Virus record (IMG/VR): IMGVR_UViG_3300046010_012574
Coordinates: 1-45,339 of that record
From: a virus
Direction: 5' to 3' (one strand)
DNA length: 45,339 nucleotides
Position numbers and translations under genes: made by a program. A model generated the notes under the pieces. It made no database searches. It was not told the DNA's origin and saw only the letters and a list, made by a program, of their open reading frames with translations. Below are positions 1 through 7,829 of the stretch, in pieces. Every line of letters begins with the position of its first letter. Positions within the stretch are counted from its first letter, which is position 1.

Positions 1-2833
1 CTACGGCTTTAATGAGAGTTAGACTCGATGCTGTCTCATGAAAATCGGCAGCATTTTCTACAAATTCATCTATCTCTGTCTTGAATTCACTTGCTTTAAT
101 TGGGAAACCAAGAATTGGTAGATAGTATCTTGGATGGTCAAACTGAGAAATATGACCGATTGACTCAAATGCACCAACTTTGTCTAAGTTCTCCCTCAAC
201 GGAGCCTTAACTGCACTCTTAGAGCACTTATTATTGAATTCTTCAAAAGAATTAAATGGTCTCTTCCCAAATATTTCATTTATTGCACTTGCACCACAAC
301 CGGTAACATTGGTAAGACCAAATCTAATACCTTCATCCTCACCAGGAAGCGACATCGAGAAGAACTCTTGCGACTTATTGATATCTGGTGGATAGATTTT
401 AAGCCCTAACCTCTGAGCTTCCATTAGATAGGCTGTAATCTTGTCTGTTGCAGACTCGTTATACAGCAGAGCCCACATAAACTCAAGTGGATAATTAACT
501 TTTAACCACATTGTTTGATAAGACATAAGTGAGTAAGCAACAGCGTGGGATTTATTAAACATATACAACGCTGAAAGTTCAAATTCTGACCAAATCTTTT
601 CGGATTGCGCCTCAGTAAGATATTTATTGTTAATAAACTTGTCTTTAAACTTATCAAATTCGGCAACATCACGCTTTTTACCGATAATCTTGCGCAAAGA
701 GTCGGCTTCAGACCATGTGAAATCAGCCAACAGCACCGCCATTTGCATCAATTGCTCTTGGAAAATAACTGTGCCATATGTCTCTTCTAAGATCGACTGA
801 ACCACCTCATGGGCATACTTTGGATTTGCTTCACCCTTTTTGCAGTCAATATATCTCTGTCCTTGTGACAACAAAGCTCCCGGTCTTACTAGAGCGTTTG
901 ATACCACAAGATCGTTAAAGTTATCAATACCCATTCTTTCAATAAGATTGCGGTATGCTGCAGCGTCTGTTTGGAAGATGCCCACTGTGTTGATATTATT
1001 AAAGTTCTCGTACACCTTGTGGTCATCCAACCCCAGTGAAAGAGCCTCCACATCCTTGCCATAACGCTTTCTAATCATTTCTAAAGCGTCTTTAATGACA
1101 GATACGGTCTTGAGACCCAAAACGTCTATTTTTATAAGCCCAACGGCTTCTGCATCCTCCATTGCAAACGCTGTAACTGCGCTTCTTTCTCCACCCTGTG
1201 AGTCCTTTCTGGATTCCACCGGACAGACTTCTGTTAGCGGAACCGAAGATACGACCATTCCTGCAGCATGTACCCCTGCGGTTCGTACACGCTCTTGTAG
1301 GCGTTCTGCCAATATCGGCACATCGGGGTATTTGCGAACAAATATCTTGCCCTTTTCTGTACTCTTTAATTCATCAATTGTTTCAAAGTATGGAGTGATA
1401 TTATTGATCTCTGCATATGGTACCTGCAAAATTCGGGCAACATCTTTCACCGCACTCTTTGGCTTAAATGTACCATAAATCGAAATCGCCGCTACTTTAT
1501 CTTCACCCCAGCGTGTGGCAAGATAATTTTTCACTTCATCTCTGCGTTTATCTTCAAAGTCCAGGTCAATGTCGGGATAGTCGTTTCTTTCGGGATTGAT
1601 AAACCGTGAAAACAACAGCTTGTATTGAAGCGGGTCCACCTTTGTAATATCAAGCAGATACGCCAGCAAACTTCCACCCACAGAGCCTCGCCCGGTGCCT
1701 CGCCCGATGCCATTTGTATCCGCCCATTTTACCAAGTCCCATACAATCAAGAAATAATCCGCAAAGCCGAGCTGTTGAATAATTGCCAATTCTTCATACA
1801 GACGAGCCTTATATTCATCTCCAAGATTCAATTCCTTGAGCCGAAATTCCGCCATCTCTTTCAGATAATCATCGGAGTTGAGCGACTTCATATACTTGGG
1901 CAACAGATTCTTTCTCTTCTCCAGTTTTGCCGTACACTTTTGCGCTACTTCAACGGTATTTTCCAGAATATCTGTTCTGTCATAACCGGCATCTTTAAAC
2001 CACGATGCCACTTCTGTTGCATCTGCCAAGTATGGATTGATTTCATCAAAGCGCAATGACCTGTTAGGATACATATTGTTGATTTTCGCCACCATGTCAA
2101 GGCTGGGATTATGTAAACAGTCGGCATGTTCTTTGGCGTGTCTTTGGTCTGCTGCCCCAAGGCTTGGGTATTGGGAGATCATAAGAAGTATTTCTTCACA
2201 CCCCTTATCTTTACGAGAAGGGAAGTGGCAATCTGCTGTTGCTACTACCTTGCGCCCATATGTTTGGGCAAGGCTTATAAGACCATCATTTAATTCCTTT
2301 GGATTCCAAGCTTGAACCTCATAATAGAAATCATCTTTAAAGATCTTAATAAAGCGTTCTGATAATTCTTGGGCTCTATTTGTATCACCCGCCATTATTG
2401 ATTTAGATATCGCACTAGCCATACAACCGGAAAGTGCGATGACATCATTATCAACTAATTGCTCAAGAAGGTCAAAGTCTATTCTTGGTTTATAATAAAA
2501 GTTTTTGACCCAAGCCTTTTCATTAATCTTAAAAAGCTTCTTCAAGCCCTCATTGTTTTTAGCAAGAAGAATTAAATGGAATCTTTCGCTGGTGTCTTCT
2601 GAGTCTTGCGGCACCGATGGAACAAAGTATGCCTCAATGCCAAATAATGGCTTGACATTGTGCTTACTGCAGGAATCTTGAAACTTTAAAACACCGCCCA
2701 TTGTGCCGTGATCAGTTATAGCTGCTGCAATTTGACCATTTATGCTTGTTATCTTGGCGATCTCATCTGGCGTTGACATCCCATCAAGCAATGAGTATTC
2801 AGAATGGCAGTGAAGGTGGACAAAATCTGTCAC
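1..2833 (-). CDS. dnaE: DNA polymerase III alpha subunit (DnaE-type), C-terminus cut by window edge
   Basis: Replicative DNA polymerase of the bacterial C family; it would synthesise phage DNA together with the helicase and primase upstream. About 944 codons are present and the frame is still open at base 1. The N-terminus is a PHP domain (HLHCHSEYSLLDG near residues 6-18, then ITDHG and ATADCH) whose metal-ligand residues look intact. The catalytic palm shows GRGSVGGS and, near residues 417-426, PDIDLDFED, the paired active-site aspartates. The left end encodes the helix-hairpin-helix region (KRPFNSFEEF). Bacterial homologues have about 1,150-1,200 residues, so roughly the last fifth is missing. 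The start is GTG at 2833, placed by an AGGAG ribosome site that overlaps the end of the HAD gene. Confidence 0.95.
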   Translation of the reverse strand, partial: MTDFVHLHCHSEYSLLDGMSTPDEIAKITSINGQIAAAITDHGTMGGVLKFQDSCSKHNVKPLFGIEAYFVPSVPQDSEDTSERFHLILLAKNNEGLKKLFKINEKAWVKNFYYKPRIDFDLLEQLVDNDVIALSGCMASAISKSIMAGDTNRAQELSERFIKIFKDDFYYEVQAWNPKELNDGLISLAQTYGRKVVATADCHFPSRKDKGCEEILLMISQYPSLGAADQRHAKEHADCLHNPSLDMVAKINNMYPNRSLRFDEINPYLADATEVASWFKDAGYDRTDILENTVEVAQKCTAKLEKRKNLLPKYMKSLNSDDYLKEMAEFRLKELNLGDEYKARLYEELAIIQQLGFADYFLIVWDLVKWADTNGIGRGTGRGSVGGSLLAYLLDITKVDPLQYKLLFSRFINPERNDYPDIDLDFEDKRRDEVKNYLATRWGEDKVAAISIYGTFKPKSAVKDVARILQVPYAEINNITPYFETIDELKSTEKGKIFVRKYPDVPILAERLQERVRTAGVHAAGMVVSSVPLTEVCPVESRKDSQGGERSAVTAFAMEDAEAVGLIKIDVLGLKTVSVIKDALEMIRKRYGKDVEALSLGLDDHKVYENFNNINTVGIFQTDAAAYRNLIERMGIDNFNDLVVSNALVRPGALLSQGQRYIDCKKGEANPKYAHEVVQSILEETYGTVIFQEQLMQMAVLLADFTWSEADSLRKIIGKKRDVAEFDKFKDKFINNKYLTEAQSEKIWSEFELSALYMFNKSHAVAYSLMSYQTMWLKVNYPLEFMWALLYNESATDKITAYLMEAQRLGLKIYPPDINKSQEFFSMSLPGEDEGIRFGLTNVTGCGASAINEIFGKRPFNSFEEFNNKCSKSAVKAPLRENLDKVGAFESIGHISQFDHPRYYLPILGFPIKASEFKTEIDEFVENAADFHETASSLTLIKAV

Positions 2834-2835
2834 TT

Positions 2836-3387
2836 TTACTCCTGTGTTGGTAGCGGCTCAATATCGTATAAGGTGTCTATTGTATCGTATTTCCCCCAGA
2901 ATTCCTGGTTATACCACTGTTTTCTGAGATAACATTTAATCCCTGCTGACTGAAGCACTGCTATTTCTGCCGGATTATCTTCTACGACAAAAATTGGATT
3001 AATATTTTTTATAATGTTAATTTTCTCTCCAAAATTAGAGAAAAGTGGAACTTGCGAATTGATATTCCATTTTTCCAACCAAGGTAAAGTTTGCTCAACT
3101 GCATTCACTTGTTTTCTTGCTGTAACAATATAAATATTGTACCCAATACTAAACCAGTGATTTACTTGATACCAAGCATCTTCATATGGTTTCATATTTG
3201 CCCAAAACAATGGATCATTAAATATCTCCAATGCTTTTTTATCATTAGTATTAGATATCAACCATTTGCCATATTCCATTTCTTCAATTGGCACACCACG
3301 ACTATTAAGCAACTGATACATTGAGGCATCAATATTTGCTATTACACCGTCTAAATCTAATACAATAGATTCATTTATTTTTTTCAT
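2836..3387 (-). CDS. HAD-family phosphatase, possibly a deoxynucleotidase
   Basis: A soluble 183-residue HAD-superfamily hydrolase. Motif I is DLDGV (D11 nucleophile, D13 acid/base), motif II is the VTAR segment (T89), K122 is a plausible motif III lysine, and VEDNP (E136, D137) is motif IV. Small phage HAD proteins of this size are often nucleotide 5'-phosphatases or polynucleotide-kinase-like phosphatases. The position directly upstream of the polymerase gene would suit nucleotide metabolism, but the substrate cannot be read from sequence. The ATG at 3387 has a good AGAGGTGAA ribosome site. The stop lies 2 bases before the dnaE GTG, so the two genes are probably co-translated. Confidence 0.85.
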   Translation of the reverse strand: MKKINESIVLDLDGVIANIDASMYQLLNSRGVPIEEMEYGKWLISNTNDKKALEIFNDPLFWANMKPYEDAWYQVNHWFSIGYNIYIVTARKQVNAVEQTLPWLEKWNINSQVPLFSNFGEKINIIKNINPIFVVEDNPAEIAVLQSAGIKCYLRKQWYNQEFWGKYDTIDTLYDIEPLPTQE

Positions 3388-3400
3388 TTCACCTCTTTTG

Positions 3401-3471
3401 CTGGGGAGGATGGATTTGCACCACCATCTCTAATTTATGGATAACTAGCGCTTTGCTTAAGCTACCCCCCA
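3401..3471 (-). tRNA. tRNA-like element, possible tRNA-Trp (CCA anticodon)
   Basis: A 71-base segment between the SSB and HAD genes folds as a cloverleaf. The acceptor is TGGGGGG with CTCCCCA (7 pairs, one wobble), followed by the usual T8-A9. The D arm is GCTT/AAGC with a short loop. The anticodon stem is TAGTT/AATTA with loop ATCCATA (T33, anticodon CCA at 3440-3438). The variable loop is GAGAT. The T arm is GGTGG/CCATC with loop TGCAAAT. Discriminator is G and no CCA tail is encoded. Odd points are a 5-base D loop, T instead of a purine at position 37 and the short total length. It may be a divergent, degenerate or non-functional tRNA. Confidence 0.5.
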
Positions 3472-3478
3472 CTTATTC

Positions 3479-4120
3479 TTACCAATTATCTTTTAGTTCA
3501 CCGGTAGTTAAGAACACTTGTTGCTTTTCATATGGCAACTTCATATACACATTGTCCAATTGATGCATTGGCAAATCTGTAATCGCCTTTGGCTCTGGAG
3601 ATACATCCAGCGGGATAAGTGAGTAGTTTGTATCGGCAGCAGTAGAACCTGTGCGTGAATACTTGTAATACCTATCGGTAACAGTGCTAAATTCCTTGGC
3701 ATACTCGATAAGCGTTAAACCAACATGACGCTGATTAAAAGTTGTATCGAGCACCCTTGGCTCCCAAACACCTGGCTCTGTCTCAACTGCAATATTGATC
3801 AACAGATGCGGCTTTGGTCTCCAAGCCTTATCAACCACAGCCTGCTCACTAGCCCAGCATCTGTAATTGAATTCTTGTAACGAAGATGTTGAAGCGACTC
3901 TCCACTTCCAATTGATTGGTGAAGTCACTACCGGAACAGTAATTCCTGTACCAGTATCTTCTGAATAGTTTTTTGAGTCTTCCGTCAGCTCTTGTCTGAA
4001 TCTGATACGGAATGACTGCCCTGCTTGAACAGTGAAGAACCGTTTTGGACCGTTCTTTCCACCTGTTGGTGTTACTGCCTTTTCAAGGTCTTTTAATGTT
4101 TTAACTGATGTAAATGTCAT
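3479..4120 (-). CDS. Probable single-stranded DNA-binding protein
   Basis: A 213-residue protein encoded between the primase and the polymerase. No catalytic motif is visible. The sequence is rich in short beta-strand-like segments and aromatic residues (FRIRFRQEL near residue 38, INWKWRV, RYYKYSRTG), as expected for an OB-fold protein that stacks on single-stranded DNA. The C-terminus is not the usual acidic SSB tail. Assignment as the phage SSB rests mainly on context: helicase, primase, this gene, polymerase. The ATG at 4120 has an AGGAGAAAAT ribosome site, part of which overlaps the stop codon of the primase gene. It could instead be another replication accessory protein. Confidence 0.5.
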   Translation of the reverse strand: MTFTSVKTLKDLEKAVTPTGGKNGPKRFFTVQAGQSFRIRFRQELTEDSKNYSEDTGTGITVPVVTSPINWKWRVASTSSLQEFNYRCWASEQAVVDKAWRPKPHLLINIAVETEPGVWEPRVLDTTFNQRHVGLTLIEYAKEFSTVTDRYYKYSRTGSTAADTNYSLIPLDVSPEPKAITDLPMHQLDNVYMKLPYEKQQVFLTTGELKDNW

Positions 4121-4128
4121 ATTTTCTC

Positions 4129-5070
4129 CTATATAATTTGATTTTTGTTGTTTATTGCTTGCTGTATTTCATTACTACTCATTTCACCTGGATCTTTCAA
4201 TCCAGAAGGAATGCTTGCGAACGAGAGATTTTTCCCTCGACACATCTCTATAATACCACGCCGCATTGCGATTCCAGCGTCATCGTTATCAGAAAATATA
4301 ATTATATTATCAAAGAACTTTCTGATCATCTTGACTTGTTTTTCTGAAATAGCAGCGCCGAGCGTAGCAATAACATTTGGAAAACCAGCTTGATGTACAA
4401 ACATACAATCCACACTACCTTCAACAATTATACATGTTGGGTGTTGTTTTGCATTTTGTACATTAAACAAATTATCCGCTCTTTTAAATCCTTTATTATA
4501 CAAATATCTTGGTTCCTGATGTGATTCAATAGCTCTACCTATAAAGCCTGTCAATTTATAATTTTGGGCTCTGACTGGTATCACAACTCTATTCTTCTCA
4601 TTTGAGAAACCAACTTCAAAATACTGAAGTGTTTGCAATGACAATCCACGCTCAACAAGTGTTGATATTTTTGCAACATCTTCTTGATTATCATAGTTAA
4701 TTAAAATATTATCAAGCACAAGCTCGTCAACATTTTCTTTTACATATTTGTAGCTATTCAATTGTTTTTCAATAGACACCTTGTCTAATGCAAAATCTTT
4801 GCCATACGACTTACCTGTAAGATGAAAGTATAATTGTCTAAAATTACCCTTCTTCCCACATGAAGGATTAAAGCATTGCCACAATCCTGTCTTGGTATTT
4901 ATATACATAGCCGCACTATGAACATTTTTGTGGAAAGGGCAAAATACGTTTAACTCTTGACCATTAACAGCCTGAACAGGAACTGAGTATTTGGCAAATA
5001 GATCGTATATCTCTTCCTCTAATTGTTTAGACGTAAATTTTGAATTTGTAGACATCACGCTTCGCATCAT
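4129..5070 (-). CDS. DNA primase, DnaG-like (CHC2 zinc finger plus TOPRIM)
   Basis: Makes RNA primers for DNA replication. A CHC2-type zinc-binding domain lies at residues 44-71 (C44, H47, C66, C71). The TOPRIM catalytic domain follows, with IIVEGSVD (E217) and FSDNDDAG (D261, D263, D264), the metal-binding acidic residues of DnaG-type primases. At 313 residues it lacks the C-terminal helicase-binding domain of cellular DnaG (about 580-650 residues), so contact with the phage helicase must differ. The start is uncertain: ATG at 5070 or at 5055 (MSTNSK). Neither has a clear ribosome site and both overlap the upstream 60-residue gene, so translation is probably coupled. Confidence 0.92.
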   Translation of the reverse strand: MMRSVMSTNSKFTSKQLEEEIYDLFAKYSVPVQAVNGQELNVFCPFHKNVHSAAMYINTKTGLWQCFNPSCGKKGNFRQLYFHLTGKSYGKDFALDKVSIEKQLNSYKYVKENVDELVLDNILINYDNQEDVAKISTLVERGLSLQTLQYFEVGFSNEKNRVVIPVRAQNYKLTGFIGRAIESHQEPRYLYNKGFKRADNLFNVQNAKQHPTCIIVEGSVDCMFVHQAGFPNVIATLGAAISEKQVKMIRKFFDNIIIFSDNDDAGIAMRRGIIEMCRGKNLSFASIPSGLKDPGEMSSNEIQQAINNKNQII

Positions 5071-5209
5071 AATCCGTCATTAAACTAGTCTTTCCAAACT
5101 TCCCTTTTTTCTTTCTTGCCTCATCTTCCATCCAAGGTCTCAATCTAGACAGTGTTTCAATGTCTACGACCTCGCCGGAAACGATAACTTTGTTTATTTT
5201 TTTACTCAT
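5027..5209 (-). CDS. Small basic protein between helicase and primase, unknown function
   Basis: A 60-residue protein beginning MSKKINKVIVSGEVVDIETL. It starts at the ATG at 5209, whose A is the last base of the helicase stop codon (TAATG). An in-frame upstream GTG at 5233 would lie inside the helicase gene and is less likely. It is lysine-rich in the middle (ARKKKGKFGKTS) with no recognisable domain. Its position inside the replication operon, overlapping both neighbours, suggests a helicase-primase accessory role, but nothing in the sequence proves it. Confidence 0.7.
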   Translation of the reverse strand: MSKKINKVIVSGEVVDIETLSRLRPWMEDEARKKKGKFGKTSLMTDYDAKRDVYKFKIYV

Positions 5210-6423
5210 TAAATATCCCACTCCTCTGACCATTTACCTGTTTCTAAATTCCATCTAAGATAGAAGCCGAAGTGTGAAGCTCGCCTTACTTTCCTAGACA
5301 CCACTTGAAATAAGTCTGACGACATCTCTCGATGTATAGCCAGCACCAAATCAGCATCATATGCCAATTGCTTACTCCAAGCGACTTCCTCAAGCTCCGG
5401 TGGTCTTTCCGAATGACCATCAGCCATTGTTACTGCTGCAACATCTATTATAGGAACACCATTCTTAACAGCTATTCTTTTAAAAGCTTTAGAAAGATTC
5501 TTAGCCTTTTCTGTTTCTGTTTTAGAACCTGATGCATCATCAAATAAACCATGATAATCAAGAATCACAATGTCTGGATGATATTGGTCAATCTTTGCCT
5601 GCACCATGTTTTGATCTGCAGTTTCAAGACCTTCTGATGTAACAAGATGTATAGCATGTTTACCGGTGAAAGTTACCTCAGCCCATTTTTCATAAGTTTC
5701 AAGAATTTCTGGATTTGCTTTAACCAAGTCGGTGTTAGTAAAATGCCCTTCACCGTTATTAAGCAACGTATCAAGTCTTTGCCCTTCTTGCTGCTTATTC
5801 ATTTCTAGTGAAATGATGAGCGGTCTATAACCAGCCTTCCAAGCATTAACTGCAAACAATCTTGCAATAAATGATTTACCAACACCTGTCCAGCCAAGAA
5901 GGACAATAAAATCCCCCGGTTGCCATCCGCCAAATACTTTATCAATTACATTAATACCTGATGGTATGCCTTGTATATCTTTTTTATTTTTGGACCTCTC
6001 TTTGAGATCGTCAGCACGATCTTTCCACTCACCAACTAAATCGGTATCTTTTAAATTACTAGAGAACTTATAAAGCTTAGAAGTCTCCTCCATCAAAAAT
6101 GACAGCGCCTGTCTAGCACCAGCGTCACCAATTAAAGTGTGAGCCTTAGATACAATACTTCTTGTTTGATAAGCAAGCGATTCTTTCTTTGCTTCATCAA
6201 TGTAATAAGCAATCGGTTCCGGTGTAGAAATAAATTCAAAGTCCGGATGGTGTTGCTTCACAGTCTCTTTTGATGGAACTCTCTTGTGGTCCTCGTAATG
6301 ATTTACAACAAAATTCCATATGTCTCTATGCTCTAAGAATACATTCTCAACACCGCCATTTACAGCAGATACATAGTCTTTAGAGTCAATGATTGCGTTA
6401 AGCAACCTAACCTCATAGTTCAT
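5209..6423 (-). CDS. dnaB: Replicative DNA helicase, DnaB-like
   Basis: A 404-residue RecA-fold hexameric helicase that would unwind the fork for the adjacent primase and polymerase. Residues 1-145 form a helical N-terminal part; a linker leads into the ATPase core starting at GIPSGINVIDKVFGGW (residues 152-167). Walker A is GWTGVGKS (177-184), the downstream SLEM segment (205-208) is typical of the DnaB/RadA fold, and Walker B is DIVILDY (284-290). The C-terminus carries basic residues (SRKVRRASH) suited to the arginine-finger/DNA-binding face. It is slightly shorter than bacterial DnaB (about 450-470 residues). The start codon overlaps the stop of the preceding gene (TAATG). Confidence 0.95.
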   Translation of the reverse strand: MNYEVRLLNAIIDSKDYVSAVNGGVENVFLEHRDIWNFVVNHYEDHKRVPSKETVKQHHPDFEFISTPEPIAYYIDEAKKESLAYQTRSIVSKAHTLIGDAGARQALSFLMEETSKLYKFSSNLKDTDLVGEWKDRADDLKERSKNKKDIQGIPSGINVIDKVFGGWQPGDFIVLLGWTGVGKSFIARLFAVNAWKAGYRPLIISLEMNKQQEGQRLDTLLNNGEGHFTNTDLVKANPEILETYEKWAEVTFTGKHAIHLVTSEGLETADQNMVQAKIDQYHPDIVILDYHGLFDDASGSKTETEKAKNLSKAFKRIAVKNGVPIIDVAAVTMADGHSERPPELEEVAWSKQLAYDADLVLAIHREMSSDLFQVVSRKVRRASHFGFYLRWNLETGKWSEEWDI

Positions 6424-6725
6424 TAAGATTCCAATCTTTTTTTAGTTTCCTGTACAATGTCTTTAAATTTGTCTTGTGACTTTTTCTCGAATTCAACCCT
6501 TTCCACGAATGCTCTAGATTCTACAGCAAAATCAAACACCAAGAATGGACCTGGGCGTGATTTTACAAAATATTCTATTGCACCTTCTAAATTTTCTTTC
6601 TTATAAAAAGAAGCTAATGCGTCAGCTACCTGTTCCTGCCTAGGGGAATCTGGTATAAAAAGTTTATGATACTTTTTGCAAGAGTCTTTGAAGAACTCGA
6701 TCAGTTCGTTTCCAGTTGGTATCAT
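6423..6725 (-). CDS. Hypothetical 100-residue protein upstream of the helicase
   Basis: A soluble, helix-rich protein with many charged residues (ends FKDIVQETKKRLES). It overlaps the WhiB-like gene by 62 bases at its 5' end and is joined to the helicase by TAATG. Compact overlap with the helicase and its position one gene upstream would fit a helicase loader or adaptor, but no AAA or other loader motif is visible. Function unknown. The long overlap with the upstream gene suggests either true dual coding or a start further downstream; no later ATG is convincing. Confidence 0.65.
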   Translation of the reverse strand: MIPTGNELIEFFKDSCKKYHKLFIPDSPRQEQVADALASFYKKENLEGAIEYFVKSRPGPFLVFDFAVESRAFVERVEFEKKSQDKFKDIVQETKKRLES

Positions 6726-6957
6726 CTGCCTTATTCACCTGCTTCCATGTTTCTTGCATAACATCATATTCAGAAAGACCCCCATTTACGCCATAAAAAG
6801 ATTCTGTCTCCCACATATGGAGTATACATTCTTTTCTAACTGTGCAAGATTGACAAACCGATTTAGCATATTCAACCTCGTCACGCTTATATGAGAACCA
6901 ATACTTGCTGTTTTTATCAATTAGACACAGCGCTTTCTTTCTCCAGCTTGATATCAC
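6664..6957 (-). CDS. WhiB-like iron-sulfur transcription factor
   Basis: WhiB-family proteins are redox-sensitive [4Fe-4S] regulators of Actinobacteria and their phages; they usually act by binding the primary sigma factor. Of 97 residues, C11, C35, C38 and C44 give the diagnostic C-Xn-C-X2-C-X5-C pattern (VCQSCTVRKEC). A turn GVNGG follows at 56-60, where the family normally has GVWGG. The C-terminus (KRTDRVLQRLL) is basic, as expected for DNA contact. It starts at GTG 6957, which overlaps the TGA of the previous gene (GTGA), so it is translationally coupled. It probably redirects host RNA polymerase during infection. This is the strongest host-range marker in the window. Confidence 0.88.
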   Translation of the reverse strand: MISSWRKKALCLIDKNSKYWFSYKRDEVEYAKSVCQSCTVRKECILHMWETESFYGVNGGLSEYDVMQETWKQVNKADDTNWKRTDRVLQRLLQKVS

Positions 6958-7169
6958 TTTTCCGCATCCAACTCTTGAAGTTTGGATTCAATCTGGGAAT
7001 CAACTACATCCCATAACTTCTTCCATGCACTTTCATCTTCAATACCGCTACAAACAACCCTTGCACCGGCATCTAGTCTTAATGATTCATAATTGCCAAG
7101 ATTTTTTGTAATCCCAACAGATGCCCAAATTTCGACTTGACCTTCATTAATTTTATTTACTTGTGCCAT
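6954..7169 (-). CDS. Hypothetical 71-residue protein
   Basis: Small soluble protein. The first half (GQVEIWASVGITKNLGNYES) reads as short beta strands and the second as one amphipathic helix rich in W, E and K, ending LQELDAEK. No family is recognised with confidence. It has a strong ribosome site (AAGGAG, 6 bases before the ATG) and overlaps the WhiB-like gene by 4 bases, so it probably drives translation of that regulator. Its place between the MerR-like and WhiB-like genes suggests an early regulatory operon. Confidence 0.75.
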   Translation of the reverse strand: MAQVNKINEGQVEIWASVGITKNLGNYESLRLDAGARVVCSGIEDESAWKKLWDVVDSQIESKLQELDAEK

Positions 7170-7171
7170 AA

Positions 7172-7606
7172 TCAGCTCCTTTTTAGTTTGATTTTTTGTG
7201 ACATTCTTATAACTTTAGCACTTACTGGTTTGCTTGTAGATGGTCGCCCAGGTGTTCTTCCGTTAAAGAATTCCACCATCTCGTACACATCTTGCTTTTC
7301 ATAATAGCGCCAATTTTTATAACCTTCGCAATTTTCGCTAAATTTTTTTCCACTTGGAATCAAATTGCGTTTCTCATATTTCCTTATAGTGTCTGGTCGT
7401 TTCTCAACTATCTTTGCGACCTCTCCTATTGTGTAGATTCTGTGCAAAATTAATTCTGAATTTTGATGAGGAAAAATAACTTCTTTTTTACTTCCAAGAT
7501 CTACAGCATAGATCTGATTCATATTCTTTACAATTTTTTTAATTTTTACAATTGTGTCAGAATACTTGTAAAATTTATTCTTAATTATTTTGTCCTGAAG
7601 CGACAT
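7172..7606 (-). CDS. MerR-like helix-turn-helix DNA-binding protein
   Basis: A 144-residue protein with a MerR-type winged helix-turn-helix at about residues 57-112: YTIGEVAKIVEKRPDTIRKY, then a wing ending in NWRYYEKQDVYEMVEFF. The region before it (1-55) is basic with no clear domain. After it, GRTPGRPS (116-123) resembles an AT-hook core (GRP in a basic setting), a minor-groove motif that would suit this AT-rich genome. The C-terminus is very basic (KIKLKRS). It lacks an effector-binding domain, so it is more likely a phage DNA-binding regulator or excisionase-like protein than a metal sensor. The ATG at 7606 has an AAAGGAAAG ribosome site and overlaps the upstream gene by 26 bases. Confidence 0.75.
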   Translation of the reverse strand: MSLQDKIIKNKFYKYSDTIVKIKKIVKNMNQIYAVDLGSKKEVIFPHQNSELILHRIYTIGEVAKIVEKRPDTIRKYEKRNLIPSGKKFSENCEGYKNWRYYEKQDVYEMVEFFNGRTPGRPSTSKPVSAKVIRMSQKIKLKRS

Positions 7607-7829
7607 ATCTTTCCTTTATTGGTTTAAAATTAAATTCTGTTAGAATCCTATTTAATTCACCAACCTCAACATCGACACCTCGTGCACAAATAATGCATGT
7701 TAAATCTATCCAAGATCTTTTCATTGCATAATATTGAACACCGGTCATCATTTTGCCAGCACAATGTGTGCAAAGCAATTCATTATTTTTATAATAACTT
7801 TTTATCTCTGGAATATGGATACTTTTCAT
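7581..7829 (-). CDS. Small zinc-binding protein (two CxxC knuckles)
   Basis: 82 residues with two CxxC pairs, C20-C23 and C45-C48, spaced as in zinc ribbons; this indicates a structural zinc site. The C-terminal half (GELNRILTEFNFKPIKERY) is probably helical. No catalytic residues are visible; a nucleic-acid or protein contact role is likely but unproven. It is joined to the metallophosphoesterase gene by TAATG and overlaps the MerR-like gene by 26 bases. Confidence 0.75.
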   Translation of the reverse strand: MKSIHIPEIKSYYKNNELLCTHCAGKMMTGVQYYAMKRSWIDLTCIICARGVDVEVGELNRILTEFNFKPIKERYVASGQNN

